Shown here: piece after piece, positions 54,427 to 64,000 of the stretch
Numbering within the stretch: position 1 is the first letter of the stretch
How the letters are laid out: each line of letters opens with the position of its first letter
Assembly (NCBI RefSeq): GCF_905171765.1
Contig: NC_053392.1
Span: 502,926,556-502,990,555, forward strand
Direction: 5' to 3'
DNA length: 64,000 bases
Source: Bufo bufo
Taxonomy: Eukaryota; Chordata; Amphibia; Anura; Bufonidae
Made by a program: the position numbers and the translations under genes
Notes under the pieces: generated by a model
What the model saw: only the letters and a program-made list of their open reading frames with translations
What the model was told of the DNA's origin: nothing
Databases searched by the model: none

Positions 54427-57400
54427 TAACTAGGCATAGGGAATTTTGCAAGCCAAGGAGACCAATAGGATTGGAAATAACGAATCCTGTCGGTCCGCTG
54501 AGCCCAAAGATGTTCGAATATAGCATGGGTGGAAATTTTTTCTATAAGGTCATTCATGGAAGGGATTGAGGATGTTTTCCACTTTTTAGCAATTAAGAGT
54601 TTAGCTGCTAGTAATATATGGCAAATCAGTAGTCTCAATTGTCTTGGAATCAGGTCGAGATCCAATGAGAGGAGTGCCATAGCCGGGGATAGAGAAATTT
54701 TGGGACCTGTCACCTCTCTCATCAGGTCTCCAACTTCTGTCCAGAAGGGCTGGAGTGTAACACATTCCCAGAAGATATGTAATAGATTACCTGGAGATTT
54801 CTGACAGCGCCAACACACATTTTCAACATTGGGGTAGAATCTACTCAGTTTAGTGGGAGTAAAATACCACCGAGTGAGTAGTTTGTGATAGCATTCTAAT
54901 AAGTTAGAGCATTTTGTAGCGTGGTGTGTGGTTTTGATCGCTGCTAACCATTTAGAATTCGGATAGGAGATCCGTAAATCTCTCTCCCAGTTCAAGAAGT
55001 GTGCTTTTTTAGACAAGTGTACATCTCCTATCACGGTTTTGTAAATTATGTTTGTGGGAATCTGTGAAACCCCTTGCGCGCACAGCAAATAAGCCTTACA
55101 ACGCTGTTGGGCCAATTCGATAGAAAGTGAGCAATCCTAGAATAATTATACTGGTAAGAGTCTGGTAACTTAAAGGAGACCTGTAGGTCTGAAAACGACT
55201 TCATAACATTGTTATCGTAAAAGTCATTTAGTACCTGTATCCCCGCCTTCCGCCAGCCACTCACCGAGAAATCTATTATATACAGTAATATTGCAGAATC
55301 TCAATGGGAACCTGAACAATTCTTTTTGGAGATGTCTGATCAATACGTTGTATTAATAATTTCCACGTTTGTATAGATGATTTCAGAGTCTGTGCTGTGG
55401 GAAGCGGAAAGCTAGGATCTATAGCATGCAATAAAAGAAGAGAATAAAGTGGAATTCCTTTGTTAAGGTCCACTTCTATCTGTTGCCAGCTAGGGGTCTG
55501 TTTTTGGCTACACCAATATCTCAGTTGTTTGAAGACAAAGGAGTCATAGTAACCCTGAAGGTTCGGAACTCCTAACCCTCCGTGGGATCTATGGCTGTAA
55601 AGTATAGAGGCCGCTATTCTGTGAGGACCTTTTTTCCAGATAAATGAAAGCATTTGAGACTTAAATTTTGCTATGACTGAGGTGGGAATTGGGATGGGTA
55701 GAGTACGAAATAGGTATATAATCTTTGGAAGCACCATCATTTTATATATTACTATTCGCCCTAACCAGGATAGGTCCAATTTAGAGTAACGATCTATATC
55801 AGTTTGGAGGGAGTTATATAAAACATCAAAGTTACTTTTGATTAACCGTGTGAGAGGGAAGCAAATTTGTACGCCTAAATATGTGATTGAGTCTACTGCC
55901 CATTGAAAGGGAAATTCACTCTCCAATGCCCTTTCTAAAGATGGGGAAACCTTAACAGCTAGGATTTGGGATTTTGATTCGTTTATTTTATAGTAGGATA
56001 CTTCTCCGAATTCCCTGATTATCTGCAATGTAGCCCTCAATGAAGGCAAGGGGTCAGTTACGGTCAGAATGACGTCGTCAGCAAAGAGTCCTATCTTATG
56101 TTGTCTATTACCTGCTGAAATGCCACGAATCGAATCTGACATCCGTACCATTTCTGCGAAAGGTTTCATTACCATTAGGGCTCATGCACACGACAGTATT
56201 TTACGTTCAGTATACTGGCCGTTTTTGTAGTTCAGTATGCGGAACATATACTGAACCATTCATTTCAATGGTTCAGCAAAAAATACTGAAGTGTCTCCGT
56301 GTGCATTCCGTTTCAGTATTTCAGTATTTCCGTACCGTGAAAAGATAGAACATGTCCTATTCTTGTCCGCAAATCACGGTGCTTGGCTCCATTCAAGTCA
56401 ATGGGTCCGCAAAAAAACTGAACACATACGGAAATGCATCCGTATGTCTTCCGTTTCCGTTCCGTTTTTTGCTGAACCATCTATTGAAAATGTTATGCCC
56501 AGCCCAATTTCATCTATGTAATTACTGTATACTGTATATGCCATACGGAAAAACGGAACAGAAACGGAAACACAACGGAAACAAAAAACGGATCCGTGAA
56601 AAACGGACCGCAAAACACTGAAAAAGCCATACGGTCGTGTGCATGAGGCCTTAAGAAAAGGAAAGGAGAGAGAGAGGGCAACCTTGACGGGTACCGTTTG
56701 TAATTAAAAAAGGGGAGGAGAGGGAACCATTAGCCAATACTCTAGCTGATGGGGTGGAATATAATGCTTGGATCGCATTTTTAATAGGGCCCCGGAAGCC
56801 GAATTTATCCAAAATGCCTTCTCTGCATCTAAAGTCAGAAGCAGAGAAGGTGTTTTCAACCCCCCAGCCTTTTGCAGCAAATCCAATATCCGACGGGTAC
56901 CGTCCGGTGCCTCCCTACCCTTTGTGAAGCCCACCTGATCAGTATGTATTAACAAAGGCAATATTTTCAAAAGCCTTTGGGCAATCAGTTTTGCATAGAT
57001 ATTTACGTCACAATTGAGGAGAGAAATCGGGCGGAAGTTTGCAGGGGAGTCGGTCGGTTTACCCGGCTTTGGTATGGTAACTATCGTAGCCTGCAACATT
57101 TCCGATGGGAATTGTTCTCCAACTAACACCTTATTAAAAAGTTGCACAAGATGAGGTTGTGACAGGGGTGAAAACAATTGATAGTATTCATTGGAATACC
57201 CATCAGGGCCAGGTGATTTATTTGGTTTAAGAGATCTGATTGTAGCCTCAATTTCTGAAGCCAAAATTGGGGAGTTTAACTCAGCAACCTGCTCTCTATT
57301 TAAAGAGGGAAGATGAACTTTTTGAAGAAAGGAGTTAATTTTCTCCAAGGATGGTTGATAAGTAGATGGATCTTTATTAAGGTTGTATAACTTTGAGTAA

Positions 57401-58607
57401 AAATGGCTAAAAGCTTCTGATATCTCATTTGGATGAGTAATTCTAGAAGTTTGGTCAGGTGCAATTAAGTAGGGGATATTTATCTTTTGAGTTATTGGTT
57501 TTATTTTCCTCGCCATTAACTTACTCGGTTTATTGTAGGATTGATAGTATGAAAGCCGCATAGATGTTAATTGCCGATCGTAATCCATTTGTAGGGTGGA
57601 GTGAATTTCATGTCTCAGGGACATTAAATTCTTGTGGAGAGATAAGGAAGGATCTGATCTGACTTGCTCTTCTAGCCTAGCTTCTTCATCCAGAAGGGCT
57701 GACAGCTTAGCCTCACGGGCTCTCTTGAAGTGTGAGCTTTGTTTTATCAATTCCCCTCTGATGGTGGCTTTGTGAGCCTGCCAAAGAGTAAAAGTGTTAA
57801 TGTTTTCAGTATCATTGAAAGAGAAATAGTCTGCTATGGCGGATTCTGTAAGTGGTTTATACTTGGGGTGCCGCAGGAGAAAGGTGTTATTCCTCCAGGA
57901 TTTTTGAGTATTAACAGGCAGAATTTGGGTGATTGAGCACGAAATTGGTGCATGGTCAGACCATGATGTGATCCCAACAGAAGATTTAGATATCCTGGAT
58001 AATAGTGGTCTATCAGAAAGAAACAGATCAATTCGGGAGAACGATCTGTGCCTCGCAGAATAAAAGCTAAATTCTTTAGAATTTGCGTTTAAACATCGAA
58101 ATGTGTCATATAGCTGATTATCTCTCAACCAACGCCCCAGGGTTGGAGCTTTTAGCCTGGCCGGATTTGATGAGTCCAGAATCCCATCTGGCACTATGTT
58201 AAAGTCCCCACAGATCATTAGATAACCCTTTTGTATAGTGCGTGTCTTCCTCAGGATTTTGTTTAAAAACCTTATAGGGGATTTATTGGGGGCGTATACA
58301 TTAACCAGGGTAATTGCAACCGAACCCACTAAACCCACCAGAACAATGTATCTTCCCCCCTCGTCACATAACACTTTATCAACCTGAAAGCCCAGGGAGT
58401 CTTTAATTGCAATAGCCACCCCTGCTCTTTTCTTGTTAGAGTTGGCTAGTAGACATTAGAGAAACCTTTACGGGAGAAATCAGGGTGTTTGTCGCGTACA
58501 AAATGTGTTTCCTGGACACATAAAATATCTATTTGTGAGGAGCAAACGTCTTTCCAGAGTGAGGATCTCTTATAAGGGGAATTTAATCCCTTAGCATTAA
58601 TAGACAT
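54426..58607 (-). pseudogene. LINE ORF2 (endonuclease and reverse transcriptase), broken
   Basis: ORF2 starts at ATG 58607 (MSINAKGLNSPYKR). The APE endonuclease shows VQETHF, YLMICGDFN and SWSDHAPISC. RT shows FRPISLLNCDVNIYAKLIAQ, TDQVGFTKGR, LLLTLDAEKAF, NGTRQGCPLS and FADDVILT. A Cys motif (CWRCQKSPGNLLHIFWEC) stands near the C terminus as in L1/Tx1. Faults: a stop/frame change near 58451, an inserted MITE at 56178-56650, frame changes near 55270 and 55110. The frame ends at 54426, exactly where another MITE begins. Confidence 0.88.
56178..56650. mobile_element. CGG-type foldback MITE inside LINE ORF2 (copy 10)
   Basis: The ends are GGGCTCATGCACACGACAGT and ACGGTCGTGTGCATGAGGCC. TTA on each side (56175-56177, 56651-56653). 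Removing the element and one TTA restores the LINE frame across the site (PFLFLMVMKPFAE), which proves the 3-bp duplication. Confidence 0.9.
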
Positions 58608-58947
58608 TATCTTAACTGCCATAAAAATGGAAATTATCTAAGAGCTGAATACATAATACAAATCTTACATATCTAAGCTGAAGTGATGAAGGGATTACAA
58701 GCAAATGACCATCAAAAATGAAAAGAATAATAGGACAAAAAAAATCAAACATTAGCAGATAGACAACTTGTGAAGAAAACATAGGTTAGCAGCAGAACAA
58801 ACTCGGTCTGGTCTAATAAGGGTTACAAGAACCTTGGACCAGAAAAATCGGGGATGAACAGTTCGGCCTTATTCCGCCATCCCTAATATTAATAATAACA
58901 ACCTGACTAGGAGGAAATAGTGAACCATGGAGGTATTACTTTCAGGA

Positions 58948-60228
58948 TCAGTCTCCCACTGAAGTCCAGTCTGGGGCCACATGGGTATTTGTTTTCTTTC
59001 TTGCTGGAACCGGTGGTGATGAACTACCAATGTTCCAAGATTTGAGCAGAGATTCGCCTTCTTCAGAGTTCCTGATAACGTACGTTTTCCCGTCTTTGTG
59101 TAACAGAAGCTTCATCGGGAATCCCCACTTGTATGGAATTTGGAGATCCCTCAATGCTTTGGTAACTGTGGATAGCTGCTTTCTAGCTTGCAGTGTCGCT
59201 TGCGAAAGAGCAGCGAAAATTTGGATGGACTGAAATGGCGCTGGTAAGTTGCGATTTTTCCTGACATAGGAAACTAGTTCCTCTTTTATGCAGTAAAAGT
59301 GAAAACGCGCAATAACGTCTTTAGGCGTTGCACTGGAAAATGTTTAGGTTTGGGCAGATGATGAGCCCTGTCAATCAAGAGCAGTTGAAGATCTTTATCT
59401 GGGAATACCAGCTGAAGCATTTCTCCCAAATATTGTTGTACGTTAGCCGGGGATATTGAATCTGAGATGCCCCTGAATTTTAAATTGTTGCGTCTATTTC
59501 TGTCCTCCAGGTCAGCCATCTTAGCTCTCAGCCCTGCCACTTCATCCTCTAGAGAATAGTGCGCATCAATCATTGTGGGAGCTGGTTAATTCCCCCATTT
59601 TATTTTCAATGTGATTCACTCTGGATCCCATATCTTCCAAGGAGGAAGTAATAGAAGAGGCCACTTGTTGCAGCTGCAAAATGAGAGACTGATGTACCGC
59701 TGACATCATCGCTTTTAGCGAGTTTTCTGACACTGTTTGATCAGAACAAACAAAGTTCTGCAAAGGGTCCAACACCGCATCCACTTTAGTTGTAGTCCTA
59801 GCTACAGCAGGGGATCGGGGCTTATCTAAGGGGTTAATACTGCTTTCCACGTTGCCAGCTATGGAGTCACTCACCGGCGATACAGGATACATGGCGTCCC
59901 CTTGATCAGGCCTGGAGACATCATGGGGTTTATTTCCCCTTGCATCGGATCGATGAAGCGTTTGTGAATGCGTGTCTTGCCCCTCTGAGTCCCTGCATTT
60001 AGCTGCCGAAGAAGGGGAGCTTCTCTTGTCCGTGGGTGACAGGTAGTTCTCGGCCTCTTGCAGCGCTGGTGTAGAGACGGCGCGTAATGGCGGGAAGCCG
60101 CCATCAGACTCCTGAGCAGAAAAGAAGTCTGTGAGGCGTCGGAGACCCGGGCGAGAGGCTTTTTTCCTGGTCATCATGTCACTGTGCAGGTAGGAGACGA
60201 TCTGATGGTTCAGTCCCTCTTTTGCCAA
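58948..60228 (-). pseudogene. LINE ORF1 (coiled coil plus RRM), frameshifted
   Basis: ORF1p binds element RNA. The N-terminal part (60228-59566) is basic and then low-complexity, ending with a coiled-coil start (SSITSSLEDMGSRVNHIENK). After a frame change near 59570 it continues DEVAGLRAKMADLEDRNRR and NNLKFRGISDSI, the L1-type RRM. A second frame change near 59290-59330 leads to the C-terminal part (GFPMKLLLHKDGKTYVI). The real start may be the MMTRKK Met, some 16 codons in. Confidence 0.8.
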
Positions 60229-60839
60229 GGTGCTTTGGGTCGCTTAACAGGGATGGTGAAGCGGAGCTCCCTCACCATGCAGCCATCTCGGTCCGCAGCA
60301 GGCCACGCCCCGTTCAATAAGGATTTTAACAAGCCCAAAAATGAAAAATGTGTTTTGGGGGTGACAGAAGCCCTTTAACCACTTCAGCCCCCTGTGCTTA
60401 AACACCCTGAAAGACCAGGCCACTTTTTACACTTCTGACCTACACTACTTTCACCATTTATTGCTCGGTCATGCAACTTACCACCCAAATGAATTTTACC
60501 TCCTTTTCTTCTCACTAATAGAGCTTTCATTTGGTGGTATTTCTTTGCTGCTGACATTTTTACTTTTTTTGTTATTAATCGAAATTTAACGATTTTTTTG
60601 CAAAAAAATGACATTTTTCACTTTCAGTTGTCAAATTTTGCAAAAAAAAACTACATCCATATATAAATTTTGCTCTAAATTTATTGTTCTACATGTCTTT
60701 GATAAAAAAAAAATGTTTGGGTAAAAAAAAAATGGTTTGGGTAAAAGTTATAGCGTTTACAAACTATGGTACAAAAATGTGAATTTCCGCTTTTTGAAGC
60801 AGCTCTGACTTTCTGAGCACCTGTCATGTTTCCTGAGGT

Positions 60840-63600
60840 TCTACAATGCCCAGACAGTACAAACACCCCACAAATGACCCCATTTCGGAAAGTACACACC
60901 CTAAGGTATTCGCTGATGGGCATAGTGAGTTCATAGAACTTTTTATTTTTTGTCACAAGTTAGCGGAAAATGATGTTTTTTTTTTTTTTTTTTTTCTTAC
61001 AAAGTCTCATATTCCACTAACTTGTGACAAAAAATAAAAAGTTCTATGAACTCACTATGCCCATCAGCGAATACCTTGGGGTCTCTTCTTTCCAAAATGG
61101 GGTCACTTGTGGGGTAGTTATACTGCCCTGGCATTCTAGGGGCCCAAATGTGTGGTAAGGAGTTTGAAATCAAATTCTGTAAAAAATGACCTGTGAAATC
61201 CGAAAGGTGCTCTTTGGAATATGGGCCCCTTTGCCCACCTAGGCTGCAAAAAAGTGTCACACATCTGGTATCTCCGTACTCAGGAGAAGGTGGGGAATGT
61301 GTTTTGGGGTGTCTTTTTACATATACCCATGCTGGGTGAGATAAATATCTTGGTCAAATGCCAACTTTGTATAAAAAAATGGGAAAAGTTGTCTTTTGCC
61401 AAGATATTTCTCTCACCCAGCATGGGTATATGTAAAATGACACCCCAAAACACATTCCCCACCTTCTCCTGAGTACGGCAATACCAGATGTGTGACACTT
61501 TTTTGCAGCCTAGGTGGGCAAAGGGGCCCATATTCCAAAGAGCACCTTTCGGATTTCACAGGTCATTTTTTACAGAATTTGATTTCAAACTCCTTACCAC
61601 ACATTTGGGCCCCTAGAATGCCAGGGCAGTATAACTACCCCACAAGTGACCCCATTTTGGAAAGAAGACACCCCAAGGTATTCCGTGAGGGGCATGGCAA
61701 GTTCCTAGAATTTTTTATTTTTTGTCACAAGTTAGTGGAAAATGATGATTTTTTTTTTTTTTTTTTTTTCATACAAAGTCTTATATTCCACTAACTTGTG
61801 ACAAAAAATAAAAACTTCCATGAACTCACTATGCCCATCAGCGAATACCTTGGGGTCTCTTCTTTCCAAAATGGGGTCACTTGTGGGGTGGTTATACTGC
61901 CCTGGCATTCTAGGGGCCCAAATGTGTGGTAAGGAGTTTGAAATCAAATTCTGTAAAAAATGACCTGTGAAATCCGAAAGGTGCTCTTTGGAATATGGGC
62001 CCCTTTGCCCACCTAGGCTGCAAAAAAGTGTCACACATCTGGTATCTCCGTACTCAGGAGAAGGTGGGGAATGTGTTTTGGGGTGTCTTTTTACATATAC
62101 CCATGCTGGGTGAGATAAATATCTTGGTCAAATGCCAACTTTGTATAAAAAAATGGGAAAAGTTGTCTTTTGCCAAGATATTTCTCTCACCCAGCAGGGG
62201 TATATGTAAAATGACACCCCAAAACACATTCCCCACCTTCTCCTGAGTACGGAGATACCAGATGTGTGACACTTTTTTGCAGCCTAGGTGGGCAAAGGGG
62301 CCCATATTCCAAAGAGCACCTTTCGGATTTCACAGGTCATTTTTTACAGAATTTGATTTCAAACTCCTTACCACACATTTGGGCCCCTAGAATGCCAGGG
62401 CAGTATAACTACCCCACAAGTGACCCCATTTTGGAAAGAAGAGACCCCAAGGTATTCGCTGATGGGCATAGTGAGTTCATGGAAGTTTTTATTTTTTGTC
62501 ACAAGTTAGTGGAATATGAGACTTTGTATGAAAAAAAAAAAAAAAAAAAAAATAAGCATTTTTCACTAACTTGTGACAAAAAATAAAAAATTCTAGGAAC
62601 TCGCTATGCCCCTCACGGAATACCTTGGGGTGTCTTCTTTCCAAAATGGAGTCACTTGTGGGGTAGTTATACTGCCCTGGCATTTTCCAGGGGCCCTAAT
62701 GTGTGGTAAGTAGGTAAATGACCTGTGAAATCCTAAAGGTGCTCTTTGGAATATGGGCCCCTTTGCCCACCTAGGCTGCAAAAAAGTGTCACACATGTGG
62801 TATCTCCGTATTCAGGAGACATTGGGGAATGTGTTTTGGGGTGTCATTTTACATATACCCTTGCTGGGTGAGAGAAATATCTTGGCAAAAGACAACTTTT
62901 CCCATTTTTTTATACAAAGTTGGCATTTGACCAAGATATTTATCTCACCCAGCATGGGTATATGTAAAATGACACCCCAAAACACATTCCCCAACTTCTC
63001 CTGAGTACGGCGATACCAGATGTGTGACACTTTTTTGCAGCCTAGATGCGCAAAGGTGCCCAAATTCCTTTTAGGAGGGCATTTTTAGATATTTGGATAC
63101 CAGACTTCTTCTCACGCTTTGGGGCCCCTAGAATGCCAGGGCAGTATAAATACCCCACATGTGACCCCATTTTGGAAAGAAGACACCCCAAGGTATTCAA
63201 TGAGGGGCATGGCGAGTTCATAGAAATTTATTTTTTTTGGCACAAGTTAGCGGAAATTGATATTTTTAATTTTTTTCTCACAAAGTCTCCCGTTCCGCTA
63301 ACTTGGGACAAAAATTTCAATCTTTCATGGACTCAATATGCCCCTCACGGAATACCTGGGGGTGTCTTCTTTCCGAAATGGGGTCACATGTGGGGTATTT
63401 ATACTGCCCTGGCATTCTAGGGGCCCTAAAGCGTGAGAAGAAGTCTGGAATATAAATGTCTAAAAAATTTTACGCATTTGGCTTCCGTGAGGGGTATGGT
63501 GAGTTCATGTGAGATTTTATTTTTTGACACAAGTTAGTGGAATATGAGACTTTGTAAGAAAAAAAAAATAATAATTCCGCTAACTTGGGCCAAAAAAATG
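60840..63600. repeat. Tandem array of alternating palindromes, ~774-bp period
   Basis: A half-unit runs from a poly-T/A tract beside gtcacaagttagtgga, through ggggtcacttgtggggta, gggcccctttgcccaccta and ggggaatgtgttttggggtg to ttgtataaaaaaatggg, then back in inverse. Centres recur at about 61370, 62144 and 62925; joints with poly-T lie near 60980, 61755, 62540 and 63260. Mirrored open frames of 83 and 100 codons repeat on both strands and are not genes. Confidence 0.85.
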
Positions 63601-64000
63601 TCTGAATGGAGCCTTACAGAGGGTGATCAATGACAGGGGGGTGATCAATGACAGGGGGGGTGATCAATGACAGGGGGTTGATCAATGACAGGGGGGTGAT
63701 CAGGGAGTCTATATGGGGTGATCACCACAGTCATTGATCACGCCCCTGTAAGGCTTCATTCAGACGTCCGGATGCGTTTTGCGGATCCGATCCATCTATC
63801 AGTGGATCCGTAAAAATCATGCGGACGTCTGAATGGAGCTTTACAGGGGGGTAATCAATGACAGGGGGGTAATCAATGACAGGGGGTGATCAGGGAGTCT
63901 ATATGGGGTGATCACCACAGTCATTGATCACGCCCCTGTAAGGCTTCATTCAGACGTCCGGATGCGTTTTGCGGATCCGATCCATCTATCAGTGCATCCG
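63600..64000. repeat. Short tandem repeats and duplicated ~195-bp unit
   Basis: GGGGTGATCAATGACAG repeats at 63617-63705 with 17-18 bp spacing. A longer block (gggagtctatatggggtgat to cagacgtccggatgcg) occurs at about 63703 and again near 63892 up to the window edge. Confidence 0.8.
63752..63840. mobile_element. Small CGG-type foldback element (copy 11) and its truncated duplicate
   Basis: The ends are GGCTTCATTCAGACGTCCGG and GACGTCTGAATGGAGC, with tgcgttttgcggatccgatc inside. A second copy starts at 63943 and is cut by the window end. The two are part of the ~195-bp tandem duplication. Confidence 0.65.

Larger units (their letters stand above)
53537..60310 (-). mobile_element. Full-length L1/Tx1-type LINE
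   Basis: A 17-bp direct repeat CGTTCAATAAGGATTTT (53520-53536, 60311-60327) flanks it. On minus it starts GGGGCGTGGCCTGCTGCGG, as full-length elements of this group do, and ends in a poly-A run (T run at 53533-53543 on plus). Without two MITEs (53939-54426, 56178-56650) it is about 5.8 kb. ORF1 and ORF2 are recognisable but broken by frameshifts. The target duplication and tail show normal target-primed insertion. Confidence 0.9.
52848..60378. mobile_element. TTAA-target palindromic MITE split by an L1/Tx1 LINE
   Basis: Left end TTAAAGGGCTTCTGTCACC at 52848, right end GGTGACAGAAGCCCTTTAA at 60378. Without the LINE it is about 0.74 kb and nearly a full palindrome centred close to 53218 (gcgatgacgtcaccg). 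Near the right end the LINE sits in cgttcaataaggattttaac, whose intact inverse is found in the left arm. Confidence 0.85.
60375..64000. mobile_element. TTAA element (TTAACC type), continues past the window
   Basis: Starts TTAACCACTTCAGCCCCC directly at the TTAA end of the MITE on its left. The first 300 bp (agaccaggccactttttaca, ggtcatgcaacttacc) match the text type of 21053-23341. The rest is the palindrome array and GC-richer repeats. The right end is not in the window. Confidence 0.65.

Noticed and set aside
60840..63420. Repeated 83- and 100-codon frames on both strands (MGPFAHLGCKKVSHI, MTLFCSLGGQRGPYS types)
   Set aside because: They follow from the palindromic repeat and run through both strands equally; no known domain.
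63617..63705. CRISPR-like regular short repeat
   Set aside because: Units of 17-18 bp are contiguous without unique spacers, and the genome is animal.

Overview
The window looks like a chromosome segment of an anuran amphibian (frog or toad). It has vertebrate-style split exons, very dense interspersed repeats, and TTAAAGG-ended MITEs, hAT, Penelope-like, L1/Tx1, Tc1 and chromovirus families of the kinds known from frogs. I found one host gene. Two exons on the minus strand encode the C-terminal half of a MAL-type (MARVEL domain) four-helix membrane protein: exon 4 at 4807-4884 and the preceding exon at 41007-41135. Both have clean splice sites and join in phase 0. The 36.1-kb intron between them, and the 22.9 kb upstream of exon 3 (inferred to be intron 2), are almost entirely transposable elements. 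Exons 1 and 2 are not visible and presumably lie beyond position 64000.

Layout. 1-4300 is downstream of the gene: four CGG/CCG-rich foldback MITEs, two of them inside a TTAA-type MITE. 4306-4884 holds the 3' UTR and last coding exon of MAL. 5440-9712 has duplicated MITE halves, a Helitron 5' end, a ~31-bp minisatellite interrupted twice (once by a 1.5-kb near-perfect palindrome), and a Helitron 3' end. 10050-19722 is one hAT element with an 8-bp target duplication and a broken transposase; it has been invaded by an endogenous-retrovirus 3' fragment, two MITEs and a solo LTR. 20818-23341 is a pair of TTAA elements sharing one TTAA. 23452-25987 holds two Tc1 elements, the second with a full-length open transposase frame. 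26249-39085 is an older hAT whose coding region is split by a TIR element (29363-36478), itself split by a palindromic Penelope-like element. 40252-41995 holds MITEs around MAL exon 3. 41992-48622 is a TTAA element with a chromovirus (Ty3/gypsy) inside. 50152-52851 has more MITEs. 52848-60378 is a MITE split by a full-length L1/Tx1 LINE, which in turn carries two MITEs. 60375-64000 is a TTAA element with a tandem array of alternating palindromes.

The most interesting signals are hammerhead-ribozyme folds. One pair sits in the two inverted arms of the Penelope-like element (30647-30694 minus, 35691-35738 plus). Another has a 7-bp stem I next to a second long inverted repeat (27439-27490). Degenerate relatives lie in the 8050-9589 palindrome. 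Two other points stand out: three separate places where a TTAAAGG MITE and a TTAACC element share a single TTAA, and an L1 insertion site that shows directly that the CGG/CCG foldback elements duplicate a 3-bp TTA, as PIF/Harbinger elements do. I see no bacterial-type system, CRISPR array, rRNA or tRNA. All claims are read by eye from the sequence; no database or alignment was run.
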